Below, in pieces: positions 37,434 to 48,672 of a DNA stretch of 64,000 nucleotides. The DNA comes from Callipepla californica brunnescens. Lineage: Eukaryota; Chordata; Aves; Galliformes; Odontophoridae. The stretch spans positions 588,501-652,500 of the forward strand of contig JALIRH010000122.1 of NCBI GenBank assembly GCA_023055505.1, read 5' to 3'. A model generated the notes under the pieces. It saw only the letters and a program-made list of their open reading frames with translations. It was not told the DNA's origin and did not search any database. Made by a program: the position numbers and the translations under genes. How positions within the stretch are numbered: position 1 is the stretch's first letter; every line of letters begins with the position of its first letter.

Positions 37434-37830
37434 GGCCGAACAACCCCACCCCCACTGCGCGCGGCTCTGGCAATAGCACTACGCGTGCGCCGGTCCCTGA
37501 AGCCGGAAACGGAAGTTCCCCCCCCTCCCCCCCCCCCCCAGTTGAACGGAGCGGTGGAGTGCTATGGCGGCGGCGGCGCCGCGGAAATCGCGCGTTGGAG
37601 CAGCCACGGCAGCTCTGGCTCCGCTGTCGTGGGAACCGCGGAAACCGCGCGTTGGAGTGGCGGCGGCGGCGGCTCCCGCGGCGGCGGCGGCTGTACGGGA
37701 CGGCACTGTGAGCTGTGGGGGCGGAGCCGTGGGGCCGGGCAGGGGCAGGGGCAGCGGGGGAGGGGAGGGGAGGGGCGGGGCGGGGCGGGGCGAGGCAGGA
37801 TTCCGGGGCCGCGCGGCGCTCTCTTTTTTC
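37400..37830. promoter_or_regulatory. CpG-island bidirectional promoter, right
   Basis: This is the mirror of the left promoter, with a private tandem duplication: a CGCGCGTTGGAG-containing block occurs at about 37,577-37,601 and again at about 37,637-37,660. The CCCTGC/GCTGCC short repeats are shorter than on the left. The poly-G run is interrupted here, reading C8-T-C13 at 37,518-37,539. A possible 5' exon of the divergent transcript would start near 37,560 and could use a GTGAGC donor at about 37,708. This is a guess. Confidence 0.7.
37503..37516 (+). promoter_or_regulatory. Paired ETS-like sites, right
   Basis: CCGGAAACGGAAGT is identical to the left arm. It lies 70 bp from the SGF29 start codon on the divergent side. 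Confidence 0.5.
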
Positions 37831-37839
37831 CCCTAGCAC

Positions 37840-38694
37840 TTGTAAGGGATCTGGATTCTTGTCGCTTTCCATCTGATGCTGGCAACGCATTCCTTCTCCC
37901 GGTAGCCCTTTGCACGTAGCAAATTCTAGCTCTATTACAATTCTATTACATCAAGATAGTTAAAACTGGCATCTTTAAGTGGCCATCTGCAAAACTCAGC
38001 TCTGAACCATTTAGGATGTTGAAATGTTCCACAGAATTTGTTAGAGTGGCTTCAAATTGCTGCAGGTGTCACTGCTGTAACTCACAGTGTAACAGATGAC
38101 AGTGTGGGTAAAAAGCCTTCTCAAAGGAGCTGTGCAGGTCTGATCTGGCTATTCCTACTCTGCATGTAGCTGATCTTCTGGAATTGCTGTGTGGGTTCAT
38201 TGCAGTCTTCTAGACTAGTGGAAGAAGCTAGAGAAGCTATTGAAAGTGAATCTGCTGACAGAAATGGATGTGTGTGGGAATAATGTGAAGGTGGTTTTGA
38301 ATCCCTGTCAGGGAGGGATCTCAGCTAGAGATGTCCAATCTGCCTTCTGCCTGGAGTGCTTTGAATTGCTGAGTGTCTTAGCTATGGAAGCAAAATGTAC
38401 TTTATAGATCGCTCCGTTCTGTTTGGTTCCGTGGCAGGCTCAGAACTTCTCAGTCTGCACGGCGGCTGTTCGGTCGGGAACGGTGAAAATGTTCTCGTAG
38501 ATGTCTTGCACTGGATGCAGATAAGCAGTGTGCTTTTGGAAGGTTTTCTTCCAGATTCCCAGAGGGTTTGGAAAGCAGAGCAGCAGTAAGTATTGAGAAT
38601 AGCAGTCCTTAAAATGAGCATTTAAGGGTTGTTTCTTTGGAAGGATCTAAAAGAAACCGTCTTGTAGAAGCTCAGAGGGTGGGTGCAATTCTGA
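37840..38694. other. No gene seen, right
   Basis: This is the mirror of 22,986-23,850. No exon is recognised. Short open frames such as 38,395-38,589 show no family resemblance that I can name. Confidence 0.5.
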
Positions 38695-38892
38695 TAATAC
38701 AGTGCCATGGCTTTGTGATTTTTGGTATTGGTATTTCACATCACGACGTCATGTGGTGCGCTGGGAGTTGGAGAGTTAATGCTCCAGCTCCGTGGGTCAT
38801 TGATAGTTCTGGGTATGCCTGTCTCAGAAGAGAAGAAGAACTCCATTCCTCAGAGCACTGTGCGATGCTTTGCATTCTTCCGTGTTTCCGCT
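38695..38892 (-). mobile_element. LTR fragment related to the solo LTR, right
   Basis: This is the mirror of 22,788-22,985. It resembles the interior of the solo LTR at about 43,905-44,100. Confidence 0.73.
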
Positions 38893-39072
38893 CAGAGGGC
38901 TTTGTTCAGGTGCTCCATTGCTCGTAACTTTGTGCAGTAAACGTCCCTGCAGTGTTACTGTACCTTGTGAATGGATTCTACTCTCATTCAGCATTTTGTC
39001 GGTGTTAGGATAGCAAAACTTGAAGTGATATGCTCTCAATCTACTTCCGTGTTCAAAGTAATTAGTAAATAG

Positions 39073-39290
39073 ATGCTTGAAACACTTTTCCGGGCTCTTC
39101 ATGATCTGTTATTGGTATCGGAAGTAGAAGAAACTGAAGTTTTCCAGATTTGTCTTGAACGTTGGAATCCTTTACTGCTGAGCTCTGCAGGGAAAGTCCG
39201 TTCTCACCATCTGCTTCTCCACTGCTTTCTGGAAGTCAGCGCTTTGATGTTCCTCCAAGGAGACAGCTTTGTTTGCCTGTATTATCCAAG
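39073..39290 (+). pseudogene. XPO1 pseudogene exon 1 of 9, right
   Basis: The exon opens with LETLFRALHDLLLVSEVEET, matching the exportin-1 segment ETLMEALHYMLLVSEVEETE. A 1-bp deletion at about 39,167-39,174, after CLERWN, shifts the frame. The rest matches in the next frame (SPFSPSASPLLSGSQRFDV) up to the GTAATC donor. Confidence 0.93.
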
Positions 39291-40102
39291 GTAATCCACG
39301 CTTCAGTACAAATACTGTGCAAGTTTGGACACTGCTCCTAAATTCAGAGGCTTCTCTGTGTAAAGGATGACTTGAGAGAGCTTCCCTTGCTTTGGGTAAT
39401 TGGGAATTGATTCAGCGCACTATGAATAGTCCCGCTTATAAACATCAAAGAAAAGAATACGCATCTGTATGGTTTATTTAAATGTACCAAACCCATTTTC
39501 TCCCATGTGAGCAGCTCAGAAGCTTCATGGTAACTTGGTAATAGAATTGCTGTCTAGGATTTGTGTAGTAGATCTGCTAAATCTTGCTACCAGTTTCTGT
39601 AAGTAATGGTTTCCAGTGTGGATCGTACCGGGGTTCATGCAGATGGAGCTGACTGCTGTTCAGAGAAGGAGGATAACTTGATATTTTATTCGATGACTTG
39701 GTCTGGAGGAGTTGTGTTTTCTACTCAGGAGTGAGACTTAAAAAACAAGGCAGTTCACCGTAGCATTAAAAACAGATGCATTGTTACAGACTCAGTTGTA
39801 TAAGAGCTGCAGTGCCAATCAAAGGGCAGGTGTTTGAGGAGAAAACGTGCTTGTGTTGAAAAGATCTTTAATACATACATCTTCTGAAGCTCTGGACGGT
39901 ATGATAGTTGTTTTAAGTATCTCTGATTCTTGCAGAGATAGAGATCAGCTGTACTCTGAATGGGTTTTTAGTTAGCGTATCCCTTCAGAATTCGTCCTTC
40001 CCGTTTGCTTGTGTATGAGATGGCCTGAGGAAGTGCAGGACACACACCTTTATTTTCACGTCACGGTGCAGTCCAGTTGGAGCTCCCCTTTGTAACGTTT
40101 AG

Positions 40103-40240
40103 GTTCGATGGCTGATGGTTGGCGGTATGGCTAAACCTGAAGGAGTGCTCGTGGTGGAAATGATCAAGGGGATGTAGTACGAGAATTCATGAAGGATACA
40201 GATTCCATAACCTTCTATAGAAATATGAGAGAAGCATTGG
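40103..40240 (+). pseudogene. XPO1 pseudogene exon 2 of 9, right
   Basis: MVGGMAKPEGVLVVE is followed by a 1-bp deletion at about 40,157-40,162, and the next frame reads REFMKDTDSITFYRNMREAL. Both halves match exportin-1. The donor is GTAAGT. Confidence 0.93.
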
Positions 40241-41209
40241 GTAAGTGTCGAGAACTGCTGTCCTGTAGGTCTGTGCGGCTGCACCAGGAGCATGCGTGCA
40301 GCAGGGTTACGTGGGGGGCAGGGGAGGAGGGGAATCTGAAAGTCATCGCATCTCTCAGCTGTAGGGTCAGTTCATGAGACTTCAGTGAGAACATTCTTCT
40401 TTTAAACGCAAATAGGGGAAGGAAGCACTGAATGTTTGTTAACGGCTTTATGAATGTAAAAGACACCTTTTTGTATTTTCACTGCTGTGCTCGTGTGTTC
40501 TCACTGCTGTACTTGTGCAGTGTAGTTAACAGTAGATTTATTCTGATCTCTATATTTTTAATATTAAAACTCCTCCTTACTGTACTGAAACTGCTTCAGC
40601 ATATTCTCAGCCTTAGCGATGTTTCCAGATCCAGTGTATGGAGTGACAGGAAAAGTGGCACTGTAAAAATCCATTGCTGAATCTGACCCTAATGCTGCTC
40701 TCAATTTGGTGAGATTTTGAATTTGGCTTCCATTAGCAGCCCCAATCATTTCAGGGGCTGATGGAATTGTCTGAGCTGTTAAAGCTGAAACTTCTCACCT
40801 GGTGTAGTTCAGGAGAACCATCTCCATTGTAACGGTGGTTTACTAAAACCAGCAGAGGTAACGGCACTGAAATAACGAAAAGAGGAAAATTGCTAAATGC
40901 AGTGTGATGTCCCTCAGAGCTCGCCAGATCCATATTGCCAGCAGCTCATGAATATGTACACGTTATTCATTTAACTTAGGAACTGTACTGATCTGTCTGA
41001 TACACAAGGTCATTCTCTCTCATGTCATACAATCCTAGCAGATCTGGGTTTAAATCTTTAGCTTGCTCTGTCACAGGTTCGCAAAAGAACCATTGCGTTT
41101 GGCATTTTGATTTTGTCTCTCTTAGAAGAATTCAACTTAATAGAGATGCGATCCGGTTTGTTGCTTAAAAAAATATGCCCGCTTACTGTTACTGTTAATT
41201 GTCTTTCAG

Positions 41210-41388
41210 TGTATCTTACGCATCTGGGCTGTGCAGACACAGAACAAATAATGGCTGAAAAGCTTCACCAGAAGTGCATGGGACGGACTGCTCCTGGGAA
41301 ACCTGAATGCGCTCTGTTGGGCAATAGGCTCAGTCAGCGGGCGATGCATGAAGAGGATGAAAAAAGATCCCTTGTGACAGGAATGAAG
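41210..41388 (+). pseudogene. XPO1 pseudogene exon 3 of 9, right
   Basis: The exon starts YLTHLGCADTEQIMAEKLHQ and ends AMHEEDEKRSLVTGMK, both exportin-1-like. In between, two or more compensating indels change the reading (LGNRLSQR where CWAIGS is expected), although the total frame is open. Confidence 0.9.
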
Positions 41389-41567
41389 GTACCATGGCAC
41401 AAGACTGACAGCTTTGTTGAGCTTTGTAATTCATGCTCAAGAAATTGAGCTTCAAAAGATCCTGCTCTGTGTTCTTCAGTGAGCTGCCCTGTCTAGCAAA
41501 CGTTGATGAGAATAATTGAATGGGGAATGTCATATTCTGAATTTTAGGCTGATGAATTCCTCAGTCA

Positions 41568-41640
41568 CAAAAAAGGCCTGAATCCATACAGCCTTTTCAC
41601 TGTGAAAATTTTGGAGAGAAAATTTGTCTTATGATGAAAG
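41568..41640 (+). repeat. 70-bp hairpin-bearing repeat, intronic right copy
   Basis: This is the mirror of 20,051-20,126. It is preceded by about 11 extra bases (GTGACTGAGGA region on the opposite strand) that are absent on the left. Confidence 0.7.
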
Positions 41641-42205
41641 ATTTTGCTTTAGGAATGCCACAGACACAGGAAGGAAGCACTAATGAAGTAAGAGTAACCT
41701 TAACGAAGCAAAGTAACGTGTGTTGCTTTGAACCAGGTAGCACCTTCTCTTCCGCCGCTGAAGTTTTAGTAAGTGTGTGTGGAAAGAGCATGGGAAGAAG
41801 ACGTTGCCTACAGAAGTGAAATGTGTCACTGTGATGCCATAGGCAGAGAGGAGTTAGTTTCCCCTGCTTGCTGTGTAACAGCTGTGTGTTTATCAGCTGG
41901 TTGCTGATAAACTCAGCACTTTGGGTTGCTGCAGTCTGCCCTGCAGCAGTTATTAGTTGCACCTAAATCGCATGACTGAAAATGTGGTGTTCTTGGTTTG
42001 GTTGAAACTTATGGAACTGTCCTGATCCTAAACTGGGGCAGTTGGTTGGTTTGTTCTTTTTTTTTTTTTTTCCTTAAAATATTTTGGCTTTGAGCTTGAT
42101 AATGGCAACTACTTTCCTGTATGGTTACTGCCGCTTATTTTAGCCTTTATACTGCTCATCCGATCTGTGAGCTTAGGAGAAAACTAATGGTATGTTATAT
42201 TGTAG

Positions 42206-42362
42206 GATCCCCCAGGGCTCTGTGAACAAAAGAGAGGAACAGACAATAAAGCCACTATTGCATCCAACAGAACGTACATAGTAGGCCAATACCCACGTTT
42301 TTTGAGAGCTCACTGGGAGTTTTTGAAGACAGCAGTCAGCAAGTTCTTTGAGTTTCTGCATG
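42206..42362 (+). pseudogene. XPO1 pseudogene exon 4 of 9, right
   Basis: GLCEQKRG, then after indels [20 protein letters not shown] and SKLFEFLH, match exportin-1. Small frame-changing indels lie at about 42,235-42,260. The donor GTGACC follows a split Glu codon. Confidence 0.92.
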
Positions 42363-42476
42363 GTGACCATCTCTTTCACTTGCTGTTCTGACTTTCTGAA
42401 TGAAAAACAAATTATGCGCAGTATATGTGCATGTCTGGGGGAAATAGAAAGCAGTAACTGATGTGATTTAATTTAG

Positions 42477-42654
42477 AAACCCACGATGGAGTCCAGGATA
42501 TGGCTTGTGAGATACAGCTTGTGATACCTTGATAAAAATAGCACAGAAGTGCCGCTGACATTTTGTTCAGGTTCGGGTGGGAGAAGTGATGCCTTGCATT
42601 GATTGAATCTTGAACAATATTAATACGGTCATCTGTGACCTTCGGCCACATCAG
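42477..42654 (+). pseudogene. XPO1 pseudogene exon 5 of 9, right
   Basis: THDGVQDMAC is interrupted by a 14-bp tandem duplication (about 42,505-42,522) and then resumes as IKIAQKC. Two in-frame TGA stops follow, at 42,556-42,558 (for an Arg codon) and 42,604-42,606 (for a Glu codon). The segment includes the position of the reactive NES-groove cysteine in the DMAC context. All of these lesions are also present in the left arm. Confidence 0.94.
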
Positions 42655-43244
42655 GTACATTGAATTCAGGAGTGTGAGTAAATCTGTGAAGGCAGTCGGC
42701 GTCGTGACACATCAAAAATGAATTGGTAGTAGTCTTTAAGACTTGAATTGTGTTTCTCAGTCACGGTGTGTGTCAGTGAGAGCGTTATGTTACAGGTGGT
42801 ACGGTCAGATTCATTCTCCTTCCAAGAATTCTCATTGAGATCTTAATAATGTAAAGAGTGCTGAGTTGAAATTCTTTATTTCTAGAATGCTTTTAAATGA
42901 GGTGGTAAATCTAAATTTGAGGTCTTGATTAGCGAAGGAGAATGTTCTGCTGTGGTAGTGTACTTATGGGTCTGGCACGTGCAGGGGCAAGAGAGTACCT
43001 GCAGGGGAATGTGCTCTGATGGAGTGCAGTGCACGCACAGCGTAGGCTGATGCATTGCAGTAACTTGGGAACGTGGGGCAGAGGAGGCAGTGAGTTCCAG
43101 CTTCTGTTTTTCCTGCACTTGAGTCAGCCCAAAGTTCCGTAAAAGAAAGAAATGGAGCTATTGTAAGAGAAAGCACGTGCCTGAGAGAGCTTACTTCAGG
43201 ATATGGGGGTAAAAGCAAGGAAGTCTCTGGAACGTACATAGTAG

Positions 43245-43549
43245 GATTCATAGATTCATAGATGCGTGAGGTTGGAAAGGACCTCCAAGATCATCTAGTC
43301 CAACTGTCCTCCTACCACCATCCCTACCCACTAAGCTACTAAATCAAATCCCCTTAGCACCTCATCTAAACGCTTCTTGAACAGCGCTGGGGATGGTGCC
43401 TCAACCCCCTCCCTAGGCAGGCCATTCCAGTGCCTGACCACTCTTTCAAAGAAAAAATTGGCCCTCAAATCTAATCTAAATCTTCCTCGGCACAGCTTGT
43501 GGGCATTCCCTCTCGTTCTGTCATTAGTTATCTGGGAGAAGAGGCCGAC
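43245..43549 (-). mobile_element. CR1 LINE, 3' end, right copy
   Basis: On the minus strand this ends with the CR1 3' region (opposite strand GGTTGGAAAGGACCTCCAAG) and a short ATTCATAG repeat at the border (43,245-43,262). It is the mirror of 18,142-18,446. Confidence 0.93.
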
Positions 43550-43554
43550 CCCCT

Positions 43555-44458
43555 TGTCATGGTGTAGGGCAAATAACCCCCAAGAATAGCATCCAAAAGA
43601 AATGGTGCCAAAGATGGTATATTTTAGATGGGCTTAAGTAGCTGGTATACAGATAGTTAATGAGGAAAGAGTGGCTCACCTTTGGAGATGGTCGAGGCTT
43701 GCCGATAACTGCACTAGGGAGGGATCTCCAACCAGAGATCCTTCCCTGGTGGTGGTCAGCCCTTAAATGGGGTCATGGGAGAGGTGGAGTCAAACTCCAC
43801 CCCTTCCATGCACACTCACTTGTGCCCCTGCAGCTGACTCAGCGCTCGCCTCAGGTGATCAATCAGTGGTTCAGGCTGTGATTCAACAGTTCCCATACAC
43901 ATGGTTTTATGATTTTTGTTGTATTGTTGATATTCCACATCGTAACATCATGTGGTGTATTGGGAGTTGGAGAGTTAATGCTACAGCTCTGTGAGTCAAC
44001 GATAGTTCTGGGTATGCCTGTCTCAGAAGAGAGGGAGAACTCCATTCCCCAGAGGACTTTACGATGCTTTGTATTTTTACGTGTTTTCTGCTCAGAGGAA
44101 AAAGATAAAAACTGTCTGCAGTCACGGGATGCTCTCTTTCCTTTGGGATCGACTCAGGAGTGGGTGCTCACTGCCGTCTCGCCTTCAGCATTAGCGTAAG
44201 GCCTTCAGTTTATCGGACACTCTCTCTTGCTCATTTTGTTTGATTCATTAGCCTCAATTCCTATTCTATTGTGTCATTTTACTTTCTGCTATCTTATTTA
44301 GTAAACTAGCTTTCCGCCTCGGATCGTTGCCGCTGTTTTGTTTCTAGGCCCATCTCCCTTTTCCCTTTCCCCCTTCCCCTTGTCCGGGGTGTGGGCCCGT
44401 GGGCCCCCTGCCTCAGTTGTCACGGAACCGGGCCGAACCGGCACACAAACCGGTGACA
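43555..44458 (-). mobile_element. Solo LTR (904 bp) inserted in CR1, right
   Basis: The element has TGTCA...TGACA borders and is flanked by CCCCT at 43,550-43,554 and 44,459-44,463, the complement of the left-arm AGGGG. Length and duplication are identical to the left copy, so a single insertion predates the duplication of the arms or was spread by conversion. Confidence 0.85.
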
Positions 44459-44463
44459 CCCCT

Positions 44464-45960
44464 CCTCACCACAGCCTCCCTTCAGGAAGTGGTAGAGTGC
44501 AGCGAGGTCTCCTCTGAGCCTCCTTTTCTCCAGACTAAACAATCCCAGCTCCCTCAGCCGCTCCTCGTAAGACTTGTGCTCCAGACCCCTCACCAGTTTT
44601 GTTGCCCTTCTCTGAACACGCTCCAGGGCCTCGATGTCTTTCTTGTAGCGAGGGGCCCAAAACTGAACACAGTACTCGAGGTGCAGCCGCATCAGAGCTG
44701 AGTCCAGGGGATGATCACCTCCCTGCTCCTGCTGGCTACACTATTTCTAATACGGGCCAGGATGCCATTGGTCTTCAAGCCATTCTGCCCCAAGCCTATA
44801 GCATTGCATGGGGTTACCGTGGCCGAAGTGCAGCACCCAGCACTTGACCTTCTTGAACCTCGTCCCGTTGAGCTCAGCCCAGCTGTTCAGCCTATCCAGA
44901 TCCCGCTGAAGGGCCTCCCTACCCTCAGGCACATCGACACATCCTCCCAGCTTGGTGTCATCCGCAAACTTACTGAGGGTACACTCAATCCCCTCGTCCA
45001 GGTCATCAAGAAATATATTAAACAAGATGGGCCCCAATACCGACCCTTGGGGGACACCACTCGTAACGGGACCCCAGCTGGACTTAACTCCATTAACCAC
45101 TACCCACTGGGCACGGCCCTCTAGCCAATTCTCGTGAACCTGTCCACACCACGGGCTGCCTGTTTCTCCAGGAGAATACCATGGGAGACCGTGTCAAAGG
45201 CTTTGCTGAAGTCCAGGTAGACTACATCAACAGCCTTTCCCTCATCTACCAGTCTGGTCACCCAGTTGTAGAAGGATAGGAGGCTGGACAAGCACGAGCT
45301 GCCCTTTGTGAACCCGTGCTGGCTGGGTCTGATCCCCTGGTTGCCACGCACGTGCCGTGTCATCTCCCTCAAGATCAACCGCTCCATAACTTTCCCTGAT
45401 ACCGAGGTCAGGCTGACAGGCCTGTAGTTCCCCGGATCTTCCTTACGGTCTTTCTTGTAGATGGGAGTCACGTTGGCAAGCCTCCAATCTTGTGGGACCT
45501 CTCCAGATGACCAGGAATGCTGATAGATGGCAGAAAGCGGCTTGGCAATCACCTCTGCCAGCTCCCTCAGCACCCTTGGGTGGATCCCATCTGGTCCCAT
45601 GGACTTGCGGCAGTTCAGATGGAGGAGCAGGTCTCTGACTGTCTCTGCTAGGATCACAGGAGCTGTATGATGCGCTTCGTCCCAGACTTCCAGGTCAGGG
45701 CGAAAAGTATCCTGAGGTTAACTGATCTGTCTATTAAAGACAGACGTGAAGAAGGCATTGAGAACCTCAGCCTTTTCCTTATCCTCCGTGGTTACATTCC
45801 CTGCCGCATCAAGTAAAGGAGAGAAATGCTCCTTAGTTCTTTTACTGTTAATATATTTGTAAAAGGATTTTTTGCTCTCCTTTACTGCAGTAGCCAGTCT
45901 AAGTTGGAGCTGGGCTTTTGCATTTCTAACTTCCTGCCTGTATTGGAGGGGAGCAGAGGC
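44464..45960 (-). mobile_element. CR1 LINE, RT region, right copy
   Basis: The partner of 15,790-17,227 on the minus strand has a longer open RT segment than the left arm (178 codons at 45,121-45,657), because the left TAG reads TAT here. It keeps the 59 bp at about 44,737-44,795 missing on the left. The FADDTKLGG catalytic box is present at about 44,955. Short frame breaks remain, so it is dead. Confidence 0.95.
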
Positions 45961-46133
45961 TTGCTTTAAATGTGGAGTAAGGAAGGAAAGGATGGAGAAG
46001 GATCTTGTGAACTGAGGTTGGGAAGTGGGTATTTAGTCATTGGAAACCCATTTTGAACTTTTACTACCTGAACGCTGTACATTTTTGGTGAGTCTTCCTT
46101 AACTTTCTGTTTGACTTCTTGTTTTTCAATCAG

Positions 46134-46268
46134 GCGCATCCGTTCTATGGAGCAGTAGGATACGTGGTTAGGGCGCAGACAGATCGGACTGTACAGGAGC
46201 ATCTGATAGAAAAACACATGCTGCTCCCTAATCCAGTATGGGACTGCAGAATTCAGCAGGCAACAAAA
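46134..46268 (+). pseudogene. XPO1 pseudogene exon 6 of 9, right
   Basis: The exon is open throughout. FYGAVGYVVRAQTDRTVQEH and LIEKHMLLPNPVWD match exportin-1 closely. The acceptor is TTTTTCAATCAG and the donor GTCAGA. It lies downstream of the CR1 insertion. Confidence 0.94.
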
Positions 46269-46331
46269 GTCAGACCGTACATTTTGTGTATTCAACTAAA
46301 GTAAAACTGCTGAATGTTTGTTGTTATTACA

Positions 46332-46357
46332 TTTTTTTTTTTTTTTTTTTTTTTTTT
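46332..46357 (+). repeat. Poly-T tract, right intron
   Basis: There are 26 T, three fewer than the left partner. Confidence 0.88.
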
Positions 46358-46597
46358 GCCTGTGGAATGAAGTGAACTTGGCTGTGCTGAACTTTTATAA
46401 AGCAATGGTTGATCTGGCAGTAGAAGTGTTGAAGGAGACCTAAACAATTGAGACTGGTTTAAATCCAGTTGAAGAACTTGACAGAACATGCTTTTACACA
46501 GCGTGTAAGATAAACACGTGAAAGTGACCGTTTTTGTATTAGAAGATAAATGGCGTTTTCATTGACTGAATGGAGTTAGCTCAGTTCTTTTCCACAG

Positions 46598-46781
46598 AAT
46601 GTTGATGTTCTGAAGGATCCTGAAGCCGTTCCGCAGCTTGGTAGCATTCTGAAAAGCAGCGTAAGGGCACGGAAAGCAGCTGGCTGCCCCTTTGTGATTC
46701 AGCTGGGAAGAATTTATGTAGATATGCTGAATGTGTCCAAGTGCCCAAGTGAAAACATCTCTGCAGCTCTTGAGGCTGACG
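46598..46781 (+). pseudogene. XPO1 pseudogene exon 7 of 9, right
   Basis: The exon is open. VDVLKDPEAVPQLGSILKSS and FVIQLGRIYVDMLNVSKC match exportin-1. The right arm has Pro in AVPQL where the left arm has Thr. The donor is GTAAGA. Confidence 0.95.
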
Positions 46782-48179
46782 GTAAGAAATTCCACGTCCT
46801 TCCTAACAGCGGGATGGGCAGTGCACGTAATCAGGTTGTGAATTTGCTGGGCTTATCTCACTGTGTGTCTGTTGGTGGTGGTGGTTTTTGTTGTTTCTTT
46901 GTGTGTGCGTTTGGGCAAGAGAATGCCTGAAAATGTGCTTGCTTAGGTTCTTGTTTTTGTTAGCCAGATGTTTTGTTCAAAGAAACTCTGATTCCGGAAG
47001 GAGGAAAGCTCTTCAAGCGTGAGTTTAGGAAGGGTACCGGAGACTGGTGACTAATAGCAGTCTTGTGGAGACACAGTTGTAAGTTCTGACTTAATCGTTC
47101 TAGATAAGAAAAGACCCTAGGACGTTGGCAGAGTTTTGGTTTGGTGATATTCTACTACTGAAAAAGCTTCATTGCAGAAGTGTAACTGCAGTGAAGGCGC
47201 CTCAGATTTGTCATCAACTAGACTGGTAATCACTGAGGAGGAATTAGGAGCTACCCGAGTTACCTAACCACTGTTACCTGGAAAAAATTGGGTCTATGAT
47301 ATCAAAGTAGAATGTGCTGCTGTAGCATCCCTTGAGGAATGAAGTGACTCGGTTATTGGGGCAGTGTTATGACAGACTTTCTTACCCATGCAATCAATAC
47401 ACCTTGACGTAGCTTCTCAGAACTTAATGCATTCTTTTGATTCTGCAGCTCTAATTGCCAGAAGGTGCTTAAAACAAAAATAAAACACAACGAGAGAAAT
47501 AGGAAGCAGTTGCTAGGACTTGTAGTGGTGACATTTTACTCGAGCAACAGCCATTGAGATGGCACTTGGCTCAGAGTGTGTTCTCACAGCTGTTATCTCT
47601 GATGCCAGCAGGAGCAGTTCTGCCTTTGTTTCCCTGGCTGCAGTCTGGTGAGGTTTTCCTTGGATGTACTGTTATGATTGTGTGGCTGTGCACTCAGTTA
47701 GGGCAAGTTCTACTGACGAGACTTACACGGACTTGGACGTGAGAAAATGAAGTAAGAATTGGGCTCCTTGTAGTAAAGACAAGTTGGAACAGTTATGTTT
47801 GTGACAAAATCAGGAGCGTGCTTTAGAACACTGTATAGGTTGGTTCTTGTCATCACGCAGCGAGAACCAGAGGTAAGCATGATCCTGAGAGCTGAAGGAA
47901 CATTCCCTTCCTTGAAAAAGAAGCTGCAGCATTGTTTCTGAGTTGTGCTGGCAGAGTGTGCTGTCAGCAGTAGCACTGGAATACTAAATTGCAACTTGGA
48001 TCCATGGAGCTGAAGTAATGGGAAAATGGTTTTAATCTGCATAATATGAATGAGAGATCTTCCTTCTTGGTCATTTGGGTTTCAAAATGAAACATTCTCA
48101 ATCTTCTGGAACGAGTTGAAGGGAATCTGTTTGTTGACGCATCTTAACCCAGATTCAGTGCAGCTTTGCTACCTTTCAG

Positions 48180-48286
48180 GCGAAGTGGAAACCAAGCAGC
48201 CCTTGGTTAGAAGGATGAGGACTGTAAAAAGGGAAAGTTTAGAACTGATTTCTGGCTGGGTGAGCAGGTCCAACGATCCTCAGATG
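48180..48286 (+). pseudogene. XPO1 pseudogene exon 8 of 9, right
   Basis: The exon is open. VRRMRTVKRESLELISGWVS and RSNDPQM match exportin-1. The first base completes a split Gly codon. The donor is GTAAGT. Confidence 0.95.
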
Positions 48287-48672
48287 GTAAGTAAATATGG
48301 CATACAAACAGTTGATACGACACATTCAGGAGGAACTCTGCTCTTCTGCTGCAGTGCAGTTAACACCGTTCTGTTCACAGGAACTGGCTTCAGAACTGCA
48401 GTATCTGCAGGAAGGATGATAGGCTGTGATCATACAAGGGTAGGCCTGAGCTGTGTTTTGAGTGCTTCAGGTAGTGTCAGCTGAGAGCAGTCCTAAGGGG
48501 AAGCAGGAAGGTGTAAGAGAGCCCTCAGGCAAGCACTGCTGGATGAACACAGTGTGTGGGAAGCATGTGGACGTGTAAGTTCATTTTTAGCTTCTTTCCA
48601 AACTGCTGTGTAATTGTGTGAGGCTTTGTTGGGTAACTGCACTGCTCTAACCATGTCTTGCTCTTGATTTAG

